Below, piece after piece: positions 8,192 to 16,618 of a stretch of DNA of 45,257 nucleotides. Both the position numbers and the translations under genes were made by a program. Each line of letters opens with the position of its first letter. The first letter of the stretch is position 1. Under the pieces are notes generated by a model. That model ran no database searches. It was given only the letters and a program-made list of their open reading frames with translations, and was not told the origin of the DNA. This DNA is from Anaerolineae bacterium (GTDB lineage: Bacteria; Chloroflexota; Anaerolineae; Promineifilales; Promineifilaceae), in NCBI GenBank assembly GCA_028277515.1, contig JANQGC010000359.1:1-45257 (forward strand), given 5' to 3'.

Positions 8192-8906
8192 CCATTTCCT
8201 CAATAATATGGGCTGCCTTCTTATCAAACGCTGCCTGCAAGGCGTGGTATTCCTCCTCAGGCATGGCCGGAGAGTTGTTGATTCTTTGGCGCAAATATCC
8301 TTTTACTTTACTGTAGTGCATCGCGGGAATGCTAGATTTTTTGACATCCAAATTTTTGATATTTTTGGTGGTAAAGACAATCATGGGCGCCATGGCGACT
8401 TCCTCCAGTTCAGGGGCATTTTTCCGAATGTAATTGGCCATGGCGCTGATCAGGCGATCTGTTTCTTTGCTGGGGTTACCCAATCCTTCCTGGCCAAAAA
8501 ATTTCCTCATGCCAACCCCTTTTTGCTTCCAATTGTCGCCATCGGCTGCAATCTCCCCACCTTGATACTTGGCATTGATAATAATCACACCGGTTGGCAA
8601 CAATAAAACATGGGGTGCGGGAAGTAAATAATGATAGAGACGGCCGTCCTTGGCAACATGTTTTAAGGCATCATCCAGCACCTGGTCAGGCCGTGGCGTT
8701 CGCGAATATCTGTGCCCCAAATAGATCCCTACTTGCGAAATTGCCCACCCTGATCCTAACGCAATCAATTGAAATAAAATGGCATTTTCGTTACCCCAAA
8801 AAATAATGGCCAAACCGACCAGTAGTACACCCATTCCCAGAAAACTAACATATTGGCTTATTTTGGCCAATCGTTGAACGCGCTTGTCATCCCGTAGAAC
8901 AATCAT
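8175..8906 (-). CDS. Membrane-anchored NERD-like (nuclease-related) domain protein
   Basis: The 243-residue protein starts with two hydrophobic segments (about residues 20-65) and then a cytoplasmic domain. The piece HVLLLPTGVIIINAKYQGGEIAADGDNW resembles the core of NERD domains, where a strand with an acidic residue and lysine is followed by a GxI strand. Here the position before AK is Asn rather than the usual acidic residue, so nuclease activity is uncertain. The rest (APMIVFTTKNIKNLDV) fits the later strand of the fold. Its ATG overlaps the fabF stop (ATGA), so it is translationally coupled to fatty-acid synthesis genes. Confidence 0.6.
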   Translation of the reverse strand: MIVLRDDKRVQRLAKISQYVSFLGMGVLLVGLAIIFWGNENAILFQLIALGSGWAISQVGIYLGHRYSRTPRPDQVLDDALKHVAKDGRLYHYLLPAPHVLLLPTGVIIINAKYQGGEIAADGDNWKQKGVGMRKFFGQEGLGNPSKETDRLISAMANYIRKNAPELEEVAMAPMIVFTTKNIKNLDVKKSSIPAMHYSKVKGYLRQRINNSPAMPEEEYHALQAAFDKKAAHIIEEMDGDSA

Positions 8907-10192
8907 CCAACCTGCTCCTCATGATTATTAGAATATCGCCCAAGAACCAGGCAGGCGTTTTGACCACCCAGGCCAAAAGAGTTGGAGAGGGTATTCACCA
9001 CTTCAGCTTTGCGAGGCGCATTGGGCACATAATCCAGGTCACACTCAGGGTCCGGCGTTTCATAATTCCACGTGGGTGGAATGATCTGCTCGGCCAGGGT
9101 ATAAGCACAGAAAATAGCCTCAATCGCTCCCGTCCCACCCATAGCATGCCCGAGCACGGACTTACTGCTGCTGACCGGGATCTCATAAGCCTGCTCACCA
9201 AAAAGCTTCTTAATGGCGAATGTTTCCGAAGCATCATTGACTGGCGTTGCCGTTCCGTGAGCGTTGATGTAATCAATATCATTTAAGGATAATCCGGCAT
9301 CTTCAACTGCCCAGCGCATGGCGCGCACTTTCCCGGCCGCATCCGGATCGGGCGCGGCAACATGGAACGCATCGGAGGAAGAAGCCTGGCCAAGAACCTC
9401 AGCATAAATATGAGCACCCCGTTCTAACGCTTTGTCCAAACGTTCCAGCACCATGACACCGGCTCCCTCACTTAAGACAAAACCGTCCCGGTCTCTATCA
9501 AAAGGCCGGCTGGCACGCGTAGGCTGATCATTATATGCAGTTGAGAGAGCCAGCATCCTGCCAAATCCAGCAATTGCTGCTTCATGGATTAAGCCCTCTG
9601 CTCCCCCGGTGAGCACCATATCGGCCGATCCCCTGCGGATTAATTCAGATCCTTCACCAATAGCCTGGGTTCCGGTGGCGCAGGCAGCGTTTACGGTGCT
9701 GATCGGGCCTAACGAACCGGACAATAAACTCACGTGATAACTGGGCATATTGGGTAAAAATGCGGTCATGGCGAAAGGGCTAACCCGGTTATATCCTTTC
9801 GTGCGCAATATCGTCAGGTTATGATCGGCGACTTCAAAGCCGCCAACCCCCACGCCAACAAGCACACCCACGCGTTCCGGAGCGGCCACCGGATAGGCGA
9901 TGCCGGCATCCTCCAGGGCCATTTTTGCAGCAGCCACCGCTAACTGTGAAACGCGAGACATGCGGCGTGCCTCTTTGAAATCCATGTAGTCTCGCGGGTA
10001 AAAATCTTTCACTTCACCGGCTATGGATACCGGCAGGCCATTGGGGTTAAACTGGGTGATCGGTCCTATTCCAGATCGTCCACTCAAAAGGCTATCCCAA
10101 TTTTCTTCTTTTGTGTTTCCTAAGGGACTGACAACCCCAATCCCGGTAATAACAACCCGGGGACGTCCGCGATGATCATGATATTTTTCCAT
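8903..10192 (-). CDS. fabF: Beta-ketoacyl-ACP synthase II
   Basis: FabF condenses malonyl-ACP with acyl-ACP in the elongation cycle of fatty acid synthesis. The 429-residue protein carries the full catalytic set: the nucleophilic cysteine in STVNAACATGTQAIGE, the first histidine in INAHGTATPVND and the second in SKSVLGHAMGGTGAIEA, with the terminal LSNSFGLGGQNACLVL signature. The length is slightly over the usual ~410 owing to a short N-terminal leader before RVVITGIGVVSPLG. The ATG directly abuts the plsX stop (TGAATG), and the stop overlaps the next gene. Confidence 0.94.
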   Translation of the reverse strand: MEKYHDHRGRPRVVITGIGVVSPLGNTKEENWDSLLSGRSGIGPITQFNPNGLPVSIAGEVKDFYPRDYMDFKEARRMSRVSQLAVAAAKMALEDAGIAYPVAAPERVGVLVGVGVGGFEVADHNLTILRTKGYNRVSPFAMTAFLPNMPSYHVSLLSGSLGPISTVNAACATGTQAIGEGSELIRRGSADMVLTGGAEGLIHEAAIAGFGRMLALSTAYNDQPTRASRPFDRDRDGFVLSEGAGVMVLERLDKALERGAHIYAEVLGQASSSDAFHVAAPDPDAAGKVRAMRWAVEDAGLSLNDIDYINAHGTATPVNDASETFAIKKLFGEQAYEIPVSSSKSVLGHAMGGTGAIEAIFCAYTLAEQIIPPTWNYETPDPECDLDYVPNAPRKAEVVNTLSNSFGLGGQNACLVLGRYSNNHEEQVG

Positions 10193-11209
10193 TCAATTTC
10201 TGCCTTCTCTTTCAACACAAGTTGTGATTGCATCGACAATTTTCTTTTCTGCTACGCGTCGGGCCTGTTCAATGGCGCGCATGATGGCAGTCGCGCCCGA
10301 ACGGCCGTGTCCAATGATTACAACACCATTTACGCCTAAAAGAGGTGCACCACCTACCTCGTCAGAATCCAAATGTTTTTTAACGCGGTCAAATGCCGGG
10401 CGCACCAATAAACCCCCAATTGACGATAACGGATTCGATTTGATGTACTGGCGGAGCAAATGGGCCATATAGCCGGCAACAGCTTCAGAGGTCTTCATCA
10501 TAATATTACCTGTAAAACCATCCGTTACCACGACATCAGCCACCCCTTGATAAAACTCTTTAGGCTCAATATTACCGATATAGTTCAGGTCGCTTGCAGC
10601 TAACAAGGGAATTGTTTCTTGAATTAGCAAATTTCCTTTACCTTCCTCTTCGCCATTGGAGAGCAAAGCAATTCTTGGCTTTTCAATACCGCGCATCTTC
10701 TGCACATATACACTGCCCATCAAAGCAAATTGCTGCAAGTACTCCGACTTGCAGTTCGCATTGGCCCCATTGTCAATGAGCATCGTCCGTTCTGGTGTTG
10801 GGAATATAACACCCAAAGCCGGCCGTTTAATTCCCGGAATACGCCCAAGGCCCATCCCGCGCAGCATGGCAATGCCGAGGGCAGCGCCTGTATTGCCAAC
10901 CGTCACAAAAGCGTCCGCCTCTCCATTTTTGACCATTTGTATGCCGACATGCATGGAAGAGTTTTTCTTTTCACGAACCACCAAAGATGGTTTGTCAACC
11001 ATTGTGACCACCTGATCAGCATGGACAACTTCAATGTGCAAATTTTTCGTGTCGTGCTTATCTAGTTCCTTGTTTACCGCGGTTGCATCACCAACTAAAA
11101 CAATCGCGTCTTTCAGATGGCGCGCGGCTAACACGGCACCGGCTACATCCGGTGCCGGATTGTTATCGCTCCCCATTGCATCAACAACTATTCGCATACG
11201 GCCAATCAT
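10193..11209 (-). CDS. plsX: Phosphate acyltransferase PlsX
   Basis: PlsX makes acyl-phosphate from acyl-ACP, feeding PlsY in phosphatidic acid synthesis. The 338-residue product shows the family start VVDAMGSDNNPAPDV, the VTVGNTGAALGIA region, the LIDNGANANCKSEYLQQFALMGSVY segment, VVVTDGFTGNIMMKTSEA, and PLLGVNGVVIIGHGRS. The start at 11209 is preceded by a weak GGA; an ATG four codons later fits the family N-terminus equally well. It is the first gene of a four-gene group with fabF, as often seen in bacteria where plsX sits with fab genes. Promoter elements would lie in the divergent region to its right. Confidence 0.94.
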   Translation of the reverse strand: MIGRMRIVVDAMGSDNNPAPDVAGAVLAARHLKDAIVLVGDATAVNKELDKHDTKNLHIEVVHADQVVTMVDKPSLVVREKKNSSMHVGIQMVKNGEADAFVTVGNTGAALGIAMLRGMGLGRIPGIKRPALGVIFPTPERTMLIDNGANANCKSEYLQQFALMGSVYVQKMRGIEKPRIALLSNGEEEGKGNLLIQETIPLLAASDLNYIGNIEPKEFYQGVADVVVTDGFTGNIMMKTSEAVAGYMAHLLRQYIKSNPLSSIGGLLVRPAFDRVKKHLDSDEVGGAPLLGVNGVVIIGHGRSGATAIMRAIEQARRVAEKKIVDAITTCVEREGRN

Positions 11210-11662
11210 AATCCATCATGTGCCAATGATGGAATCTTAAGTTAAATAGAAGTGCTTTTCTCCGGTATTCGGCAAGGCTTCTTTTTATAAGGAATGTCAC
11301 TCTTCTTCGAGGTTAGTGGATTCTATATGGGGCAACTATCTAAGTCAAACCCTGACGATTTACATTGCTCGTTATGCCCCACTGTGTTACGATTTACTCA
11401 TTAATATTTGAAAATTTGGCGTTCATTTTTCCAGGTTTTATCCGCCAATTTAATCTTAAGGGAATCATTCATTTATTGTTGCGGCTGTGTCTGTGGTGAT
11501 TGTCAAAGTGACTGACTTGCGCGAATAAAGTTAATATCAAACAACCAGTCTGGCGCTTCTGTTACGCCGGACAACCCTTGATATACTTGCTTTGGTAGGA
11601 CATCATCCTGGAAAGGTGAACGACGGTGGCGTTTGCCTTTTTTCAGTCCAGGTGGTCATATC
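11210..11662. other. Divergent intergenic region between plsX and the PIN/TRAM gene
   Basis: About 450 bases separate the two divergent genes. No RNA gene, long hairpin or convincing -35/-10 pair was recognised. A degenerate relative of the palindromic repeat seen elsewhere (AAGTGACTGACTT near 11505) is present, without a clear partner. Promoters for both flanking genes are presumed to lie here. Confidence 0.4.
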
Positions 11663-12709
11663 ATGGGTTTGGGTCAGGACATTTTAGTTAGAATATTTGG
11701 GGCAATCATAGGAAGTGTCCTGCTCGCTATCTTTGGCAACAGCCTGGCTAAAACACTCGGAACTTCCACGGATACGCTTATCGTCATATTTGGTTTGTTG
11801 GGGGCCATCAGCGGATTTATACTAACCCCTTATTTCACTGTGCGGCCGATGCGCGCCATTCGCAACAAAGTAGCCATCATGTCCACCGAGCGGCTCATCG
11901 CTCTCGTTTTAGGGATTTTACTTGGCCTGGTCGCCGCCGCCTTGTTTTCCCTACCCCTCTCATTGCTGCCATCCCCGTTCCGTGAAATTTTGCCTTTAAT
12001 TTCCGCTTTGGCATTGGTTTACTTGAGTGTTGTTTTGCTCATGATGCGCCAGAAGGATCTGCAAGGAGTCTTTAGCGGTATTAGACCCATCCCGCAAGAA
12101 AAGGGGGAAAATCGTCCTGAGCAAAATGTCATTCTATTAGATACAAGCGTGATTATCGACGGCCGAATCACCGATATCAGCAAAACGGGATTCATTCGCG
12201 CTACACTGTTGGTTCCCAGTTTCATCTTGCTAGAACTTCAGCATGTAGCCGACAGCGCAGACGCCTTACGCCGCAACCGTGGCCGGCGCGGGTTGGAGGT
12301 GTTGAGCATCTTACAGAATGAACCATCTATTCCCATTCGAATCACCGATATGGACATCAGTGAAGTCAGAGAGGCGGACAGTAAACTAATCGCCCTCGCC
12401 CGCGAGTTGAACTGCCCGATCATGACCAATGATTATAACTTGAACCGCGTCGCGGAACTGCAAGGAATCACCGTCCTTAATATCAATGAACTGGCCAATG
12501 CGGTAAAGGCTCTCTATCTGCCGGGGGAAACCTTGGTAGTTAAAATCATTCAGGACGGAAAAGAATATGGGCAGGGGGTTGGCTACCTGGAAGATGGCAC
12601 GATGGTTGTTGTTGAAGACGGCCGGGTGCACATGAATCAAACGCAGGATGTAACGGTCACCAAGGTGCTGCAAACGACGGCCGGGCGTATGATTTTTGCC
12701 CGCATGTAA
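11663..12709 (+). CDS. YacL-like integral membrane protein with PIN and TRAM domains
   Basis: The product of about 348 residues has four hydrophobic segments in the first ~130 residues. Next comes a PIN nuclease-like domain with acidic positions in VILLDTSVIIDGRI, FILLELQHVADS, EADSKLIALA and IMTNDYNLNR, and last a TRAM RNA-binding domain (ETLVVKIIQDGKEYGQGVGYLEDGTMVVVE). This is the architecture of Bacillus YacL and its relatives. PIN domains commonly cleave RNA, but the target of YacL-type proteins is unknown to me. The start is set at the ATG at 11663 because AGGTGG lies seven bases upstream; an in-frame TTG at 11633 would add ten residues. It precedes cysS, as yacL lies near cysS in Firmicutes. 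Confidence 0.85.
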   Translation: MGLGQDILVRIFGAIIGSVLLAIFGNSLAKTLGTSTDTLIVIFGLLGAISGFILTPYFTVRPMRAIRNKVAIMSTERLIALVLGILLGLVAAALFSLPLSLLPSPFREILPLISALALVYLSVVLLMMRQKDLQGVFSGIRPIPQEKGENRPEQNVILLDTSVIIDGRITDISKTGFIRATLLVPSFILLELQHVADSADALRRNRGRRGLEVLSILQNEPSIPIRITDMDISEVREADSKLIALARELNCPIMTNDYNLNRVAELQGITVLNINELANAVKALYLPGETLVVKIIQDGKEYGQGVGYLEDGTMVVVEDGRVHMNQTQDVTVTKVLQTTAGRMIFARM

Positions 12710-12841
12710 TCTTCGGAACCCAAACCCTATTTTTTAGGCATTCAAATTTCTGGTCCAAGAATGAATAAATTGCCGACCATACCTGGTAACCGGGGTTTCA
12801 TTAATTCGAGCTTTACTCATCCAGGCTTGATCCGGCTGTTT

Positions 12842-12850
12842 TGATATAAT
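12842..12850 (+). promoter_or_regulatory. Candidate extended -10 promoter of cysS
   Basis: TGATATAAT is a perfect extended -10 element (TG, one base, TATAAT). It lies about 120 bases before cysS and after the PIN/TRAM gene. No good -35 is present at 17-base spacing, which is tolerable for extended -10 promoters. Transcription from here would run through the inverted repeat at 12888-12963. Confidence 0.4.
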
Positions 12851-12887
12851 CTATCAGCAAAAAGATAAGTTAAATATATATTCGAAA

Positions 12888-12963
12888 GATTTGTCAATTT
12901 TATTTCCTTGTGCCTCTGGAAATGACACAGATAATATTGACAAATCTAACACAAAACTACTTA
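12888..12963. repeat. Repeat R1 copy 1 (inverted-repeat element with conserved tail)
   Basis: AGATTTGTCAAT (12888-12899) and ATTGACAAATCT (12936-12947) are perfect inverted repeats around a 36-base centre, followed by ACACAAAACTACTTA. A second copy in the same orientation occurs at 39748-39823, with the same ends, a similar centre (CTTGT, then CTGGAAAT, then CACAGA) and nearly the same tail. It lies in the cysS leader, ten bases before the start codon. Confidence 0.85.
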
Positions 12964-12972
12964 GAGATTGTA

Positions 12973-14415
12973 ATGACACTAAAAATTTATAATGTATTGA
13001 CCCGTGAAAAAGAAACTTTCGTTCCCTTAACCGCAGGAAAAGTAAATATCTATGTTTGTGGCCCAACGGTTTATGATGATTCCCATATTGGTCACGCCAA
13101 GACTTATGTGAATTTTGATGTTGTCGTTCGCTATTTACGATACCGCGCTTATGATGTGCTGTATGTGCAAAATATCACCGATGTCGGCCATATGCTGGAT
13201 ACGGGTGAGGATCGGGTGTTGAAAAAAGCGCGTCAGTTGTCATCCGGTCCGATGCAGGTTGTGGAAACCTACATGCGCAGCTATTTTGCAGATATGGACG
13301 CACTGGGCGTAAAACGGCCGGATATCAGCCCGCGCGCCAGCGGCCATGTGCCGGAACAAATCGCGCTGGTGCAGGAATTGGTGGAGAAAGAGCACGCCTA
13401 TGTCGTAGATGGTTCTGTTTATTTTGATGTGTCCTCTTTTCCGGAGTATGGTAAGCTGAGCGGCCGTCGCATTGAAGAGCAAGAAGGCGGCTCCCGCGAA
13501 ACCATCCGCTCTGAAAAGAGGCACGCGGCCGACTTCGCCTTATGGAAAAAAGCCGAACCGGACCATATCTTACGCTGGCCCAGTCCCTGGGGAGAAGGCT
13601 TCCCCGGCTGGCACGTCGAATGCTCGGCTATGGCCAATAAATACCTGGGTCAGACATTTGATATTCATGGTGGAGGAATTGATAACATCTTTCCCCATAA
13701 TGAATGTGAAATCGCCCAAAGTGAAGCAGCGCATGGCAATCCATTCGCCCGTTATTGGATGCTAACCGGTTCTCTCACCTTAGATGGCGTCAAGATGAGC
13801 AAAAGTTTGGGTAACACCTTAACCATTAAAGATGCCCTCGCCCGCTGGCAACCGGAAGCCATTCGCGCCTTCATCCTTTCCAGCCATTACAGCAACCCCA
13901 TTGATTTCTCGGATGAAGCCGTAGAGGCTGCATTTAAAGGTTGGCAGCGCATCTGGGGCGCAGTGACGCTTGTCCGAGAGCAATTGCGCCACGCACCGGA
14001 AGGGGAAATTGATCCCGCCGTCCAAGCGTTGGTAGAAACGACGACAGCCGGCTTTGAAGAGAAAATGGATGACGATTTCAATGCACCGGCCGCATTAGCT
14101 GTCCTGCAGGAATTGACGCGCAAAGTGAATGCCTTACTTAATGATGCTGGACAACAAACAATCGGCTCTTTGCAGGCTATCGATCAAACTTATCGATCCT
14201 TAGGTAGAGACGTGTTGGGATTAATACCGGAGCAATTGGACGCCAGGCAAAATGCAGAGCGGGAAGATGGTCTGATCAGGTTATTGGTTGACCTCCGTTC
14301 AAAAGCGCGGGCTAACAAAGATTGGGATACATCTGACAAAATTCGGCAGCAGCTTTCAGAATTGGGCATCACGCTAGAGGACCGTGCTGACGGCACTATA
14401 TGGAAGGCTATTTAA
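12973..14415 (+). CDS. cysS: Cysteinyl-tRNA synthetase
   Basis: CysS charges tRNA-Cys. The ~480-residue class I synthetase shows the zinc and HIGH-type region ([18 protein letters not shown]), the zinc ligands in [12 protein letters not shown] and [12 protein letters not shown], the KMSKS loop ([12 protein letters not shown]), and the C-terminal DDFNAPAAL segment. Length is typical. The start is set at the ATG at 12973 ([14 protein letters not shown]), which matches the family N-terminus; the frame is open 21 codons further upstream, but that part runs through the R1 repeat and is unlikely to be translated. Confidence 0.96.
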   Translation: MTLKIYNVLTREKETFVPLTAGKVNIYVCGPTVYDDSHIGHAKTYVNFDVVVRYLRYRAYDVLYVQNITDVGHMLDTGEDRVLKKARQLSSGPMQVVETYMRSYFADMDALGVKRPDISPRASGHVPEQIALVQELVEKEHAYVVDGSVYFDVSSFPEYGKLSGRRIEEQEGGSRETIRSEKRHAADFALWKKAEPDHILRWPSPWGEGFPGWHVECSAMANKYLGQTFDIHGGGIDNIFPHNECEIAQSEAAHGNPFARYWMLTGSLTLDGVKMSKSLGNTLTIKDALARWQPEAIRAFILSSHYSNPIDFSDEAVEAAFKGWQRIWGAVTLVREQLRHAPEGEIDPAVQALVETTTAGFEEKMDDDFNAPAALAVLQELTRKVNALLNDAGQQTIGSLQAIDQTYRSLGRDVLGLIPEQLDARQNAEREDGLIRLLVDLRSKARANKDWDTSDKIRQQLSELGITLEDRADGTIWKAI

Positions 14416-14429
14416 ACCATTGATTGATC

Positions 14430-14936
14430 ATGGATGAAAAATGGTACGCCCTTCGTGTAAAACCACGAAAGGAACGAACGGTGTATGAGCGGCTTCAAGC
14501 AAAAGATATCGAAGCATACTTCCCTGTCGTTCGTGTAAAACCAAAAAATCCGCGTGCAGCCAAGAAAAAACCTTATTTCCCAGGTTATATGTTTGTGAAT
14601 GTTGATCTCGATCATACGGGTGCCAATACGTTCAATTGGATGCCCGGCACGATTGGTCTTGTCTCGTTTGATGGCGATCCGGCATCGGTTCCTGGAAAGT
14701 TGATCCTGGAATTGAAGGAAAGATTGGCCAAAATTGAAGAGGCTGGCGGCCTTGAGCTGGATGGCTTGAAATCAGGTGACAGAGTACGCATCGTCGAAGG
14801 ACCGTTCGCCGGGTATGAAGCGATATTTGACATGCGATTACCTGGAAAGGACAGGATTCAAGTTTTGCTTGCCTTTTTAAGCCAGCACCCTCATCCGCTT
14901 AAACTTGACTCTGATGAAATCAGAAAAATCAAATAA
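14430..14936 (+). CDS. NusG-family transcription antitermination protein (RfaH/LoaP-like paralogue)
   Basis: The ~168-residue protein has an N-terminal NGN domain (WYALRVKPRKERTVYERL, then KPYFPGYMFVNVD and WMPGTIGLVSF) and a C-terminal KOW domain (SGDRVRIVEGPFAGYEAIFD). These bind RNA polymerase and contact ribosome, Rho or other partners. It is not in the secE-nusG-rplK setting of housekeeping nusG; it stands at the head of a long glycan-biosynthesis locus, as RfaH and LoaP-type paralogues do. It therefore probably keeps polymerase processive across the following ~24 kb. The ATG at 14430 is preferred over a TTG two codons upstream. It starts 14 bases after cysS. Confidence 0.85.
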   Translation: MDEKWYALRVKPRKERTVYERLQAKDIEAYFPVVRVKPKNPRAAKKKPYFPGYMFVNVDLDHTGANTFNWMPGTIGLVSFDGDPASVPGKLILELKERLAKIEEAGGLELDGLKSGDRVRIVEGPFAGYEAIFDMRLPGKDRIQVLLAFLSQHPHPLKLDSDEIRKIK

Positions 14937-14984
14937 CCCTCCTGCACATACCAGGTAAATGGTTTATTCGCGCAGTTTCTTAAC

Positions 14985-15045
14985 AAGTGACAGTCACTCG
15001 AATTTCTGCAAGTTCTCAAAATCATCAACAAGGTGACTGTCACAT
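14985..15045. repeat. REPIN-like paired palindrome (GTGACAGTCAC type), copy 1
   Basis: AAGTGACAGTCACT (14985-14998) and GGTGACTGTCACAT (15032-15045) are inverted copies of one palindromic 11-mer, separated by about 33 bases. It lies between the NusG paralogue and the first glycan gene. Related pairs occur at 17634, 39998 and 43658. Confidence 0.8.
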
Positions 15046-15231
15046 TCATAAAATTGATTTCGTAAACACACCACTAAAGTTGCAATTCATGGTCTGTTCA
15101 CAAAAGCAGAACGTGCAGTTAACGGGCTTTCTGAGCCGACTCCGCTATGATCACAGGTAGATAGGGCATCTGTTTGCAGCTTTGCCGCTGCTGGCGTATG
15201 CTTTATGTTAATTTTCACTTGATGTAGTACC
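15046..15231 (+). other. Untranslated leader before the glycan locus
   Basis: About 190 bases after the repeat hold no gene. Two small hairpins can form: GGCT/AGCC near 15124-15136 and GCAGC/GCTGC with a six-base loop at 15176-15191. A recruitment signal for the NusG paralogue would be expected here, but none can be identified with certainty. TGGTCTGTT near 15091 recurs near 39905 and 42006. Confidence 0.35.
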
Positions 15232-16539
15232 ATGAAGAAAAAAGATTTCCTACTGGCTAAGATCGCCAATCGGAACCTGAAGCTGGGTATCGTCGGCATC
15301 GGTTATGTTGGCTTGCCTCTGGCTGTGGCTTATGCGCAGGAGGGCTTTGATGTCATTGGGATCGACATCTCTGACAGAAAGGTGGCAGCGATCAATAGCG
15401 GGCAGAGCTATATCATGGATGTACCTGATGATTGGCTACAGCCGCTGGTCAGTGATGGAAGATTAAGGGCCTCCTCGGACTATGCCGACCTGATATCGGC
15501 CGATGCCATCATCATCTGTGTTCCGACCCCCTTGCGCAAGACCAAAGATCCGGACATTTCAAAAATTATTGACGCCGCGGAACGCATTTCCCAGCTTGGC
15601 ACTTCGAGCAAAATCATCATTCTCGAATCAACCACTTATCCTGGAACGACAGAAGAGGTCATTTTGCCACACCTGGTCCGCAATGGGAGCAAGATCGGTG
15701 AAGATGTTTTCCTGGCATTTTCCCCTGAGCGCATCGATCCCGGTCGTAAGGATTTCGGTGTGGCTAATACGCCGAAAGTGATTGGCGGCATTACAGAAAA
15801 TTGCCTGGAAGTTACCTTAGCCCTATACAGCACGATCGTTGAACAAATGGTTCCGGTTTCCAACACGATCACGGCCGAAATGGTCAAGTTGTTGGAAAAC
15901 ACCTTCCGCGCCGTTAACATCGGCCTGGTCAACGAAGTCGCTTTAATGTGCGACCGGCTTGGCTTGAACGTTTGGGAAGTTGTGGGAGCGGCGGCTACAA
16001 AACCATATGGATTTATGCCCTTTTATCCCGGTCCAGGCATCGGCGGCCATTGCATCGCCATCGATCCCCATTATCTGAGTTGGAAACTTCGCACGCTAAA
16101 CTACACGGCGCGCTTCATCGAATTGGCCTCCGAGGTGAACAGCCAAATGCCGGAATATGTCGTTGGCAAAGTAGCCGATGCCCTGAATGAGGTTCGCAAA
16201 CCGATCAACGGCAGTCACATCCTGATCCTGGGCGTGGCGTATAAGCCAGATGTTGGCGATGTGCGTGAAAGTCCGGCCTTGGATGTGATCCATCTTTTGC
16301 AAGAAAGGGGAGCGATTATCACCTATCATGATCCTTATGTACCAGATATTCGTCATGATAAGATCAACGCAGAGTCAATTGAGCTTACCAGACAACAACT
16401 CAATGACGCTGAATGTGTGCTCATCACCACTAACCACAGCAGCTATGATTGGCCCTGGATTGCCAGGGAAGCGAATTTGATCGTCGATACCCGCAATGCG
16501 CTTGACGGCATTGGAAGCAAAAATGTCGTTCGCCTTTAG
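15232..16539 (+). CDS. Nucleotide sugar 6-dehydrogenase (WbpA/WbpO-like)
   Basis: The 435-residue enzyme belongs to the UDP-glucose/GDP-mannose dehydrogenase family and would oxidise C6 of a UDP-sugar to a uronic acid using two NAD. A Rossmann motif (GIVGIGYVGLPLA) opens it, ESTTYPGTTEE and FSPERIDPG follow, and the catalytic cysteine is about residue 274 in PGPGIGGHCIAIDP. The ESTTYPGTTEEV and GPGIGGHCIAIDP wording resembles the UDP-GlcNAc/GalNAc branch (WbpA/WbpO) more than UDP-glucose dehydrogenase, so an N-acetylhexosaminuronic acid is the likely product. It opens the glycan locus, together with an epimerase next to it. Confidence 0.88.
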   Translation: MKKKDFLLAKIANRNLKLGIVGIGYVGLPLAVAYAQEGFDVIGIDISDRKVAAINSGQSYIMDVPDDWLQPLVSDGRLRASSDYADLISADAIIICVPTPLRKTKDPDISKIIDAAERISQLGTSSKIIILESTTYPGTTEEVILPHLVRNGSKIGEDVFLAFSPERIDPGRKDFGVANTPKVIGGITENCLEVTLALYSTIVEQMVPVSNTITAEMVKLLENTFRAVNIGLVNEVALMCDRLGLNVWEVVGAAATKPYGFMPFYPGPGIGGHCIAIDPHYLSWKLRTLNYTARFIELASEVNSQMPEYVVGKVADALNEVRKPINGSHILILGVAYKPDVGDVRESPALDVIHLLQERGAIITYHDPYVPDIRHDKINAESIELTRQQLNDAECVLITTNHSSYDWPWIAREANLIVDTRNALDGIGSKNVVRL

Positions 16540-16618
16540 TGAGGGTTGAGCGCCGTCTGAATATGACAAAGCTGCCGGAAATTCTCGGCCGCATTTTTGA
16601 TTAAAAATCCCGGTCCGA

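Noticed and set aside
12851..12972. T-box-like or other riboswitch in the cysS leader
   Set aside because: The leader structure is the R1 inverted repeat, which occurs again at 39748 away from any synthetase gene; no T-box sequence was seen.
14985..15045. Intrinsic terminator after the NusG paralogue
   Set aside because: The structure is a repeat-family palindrome pair without a T-run.
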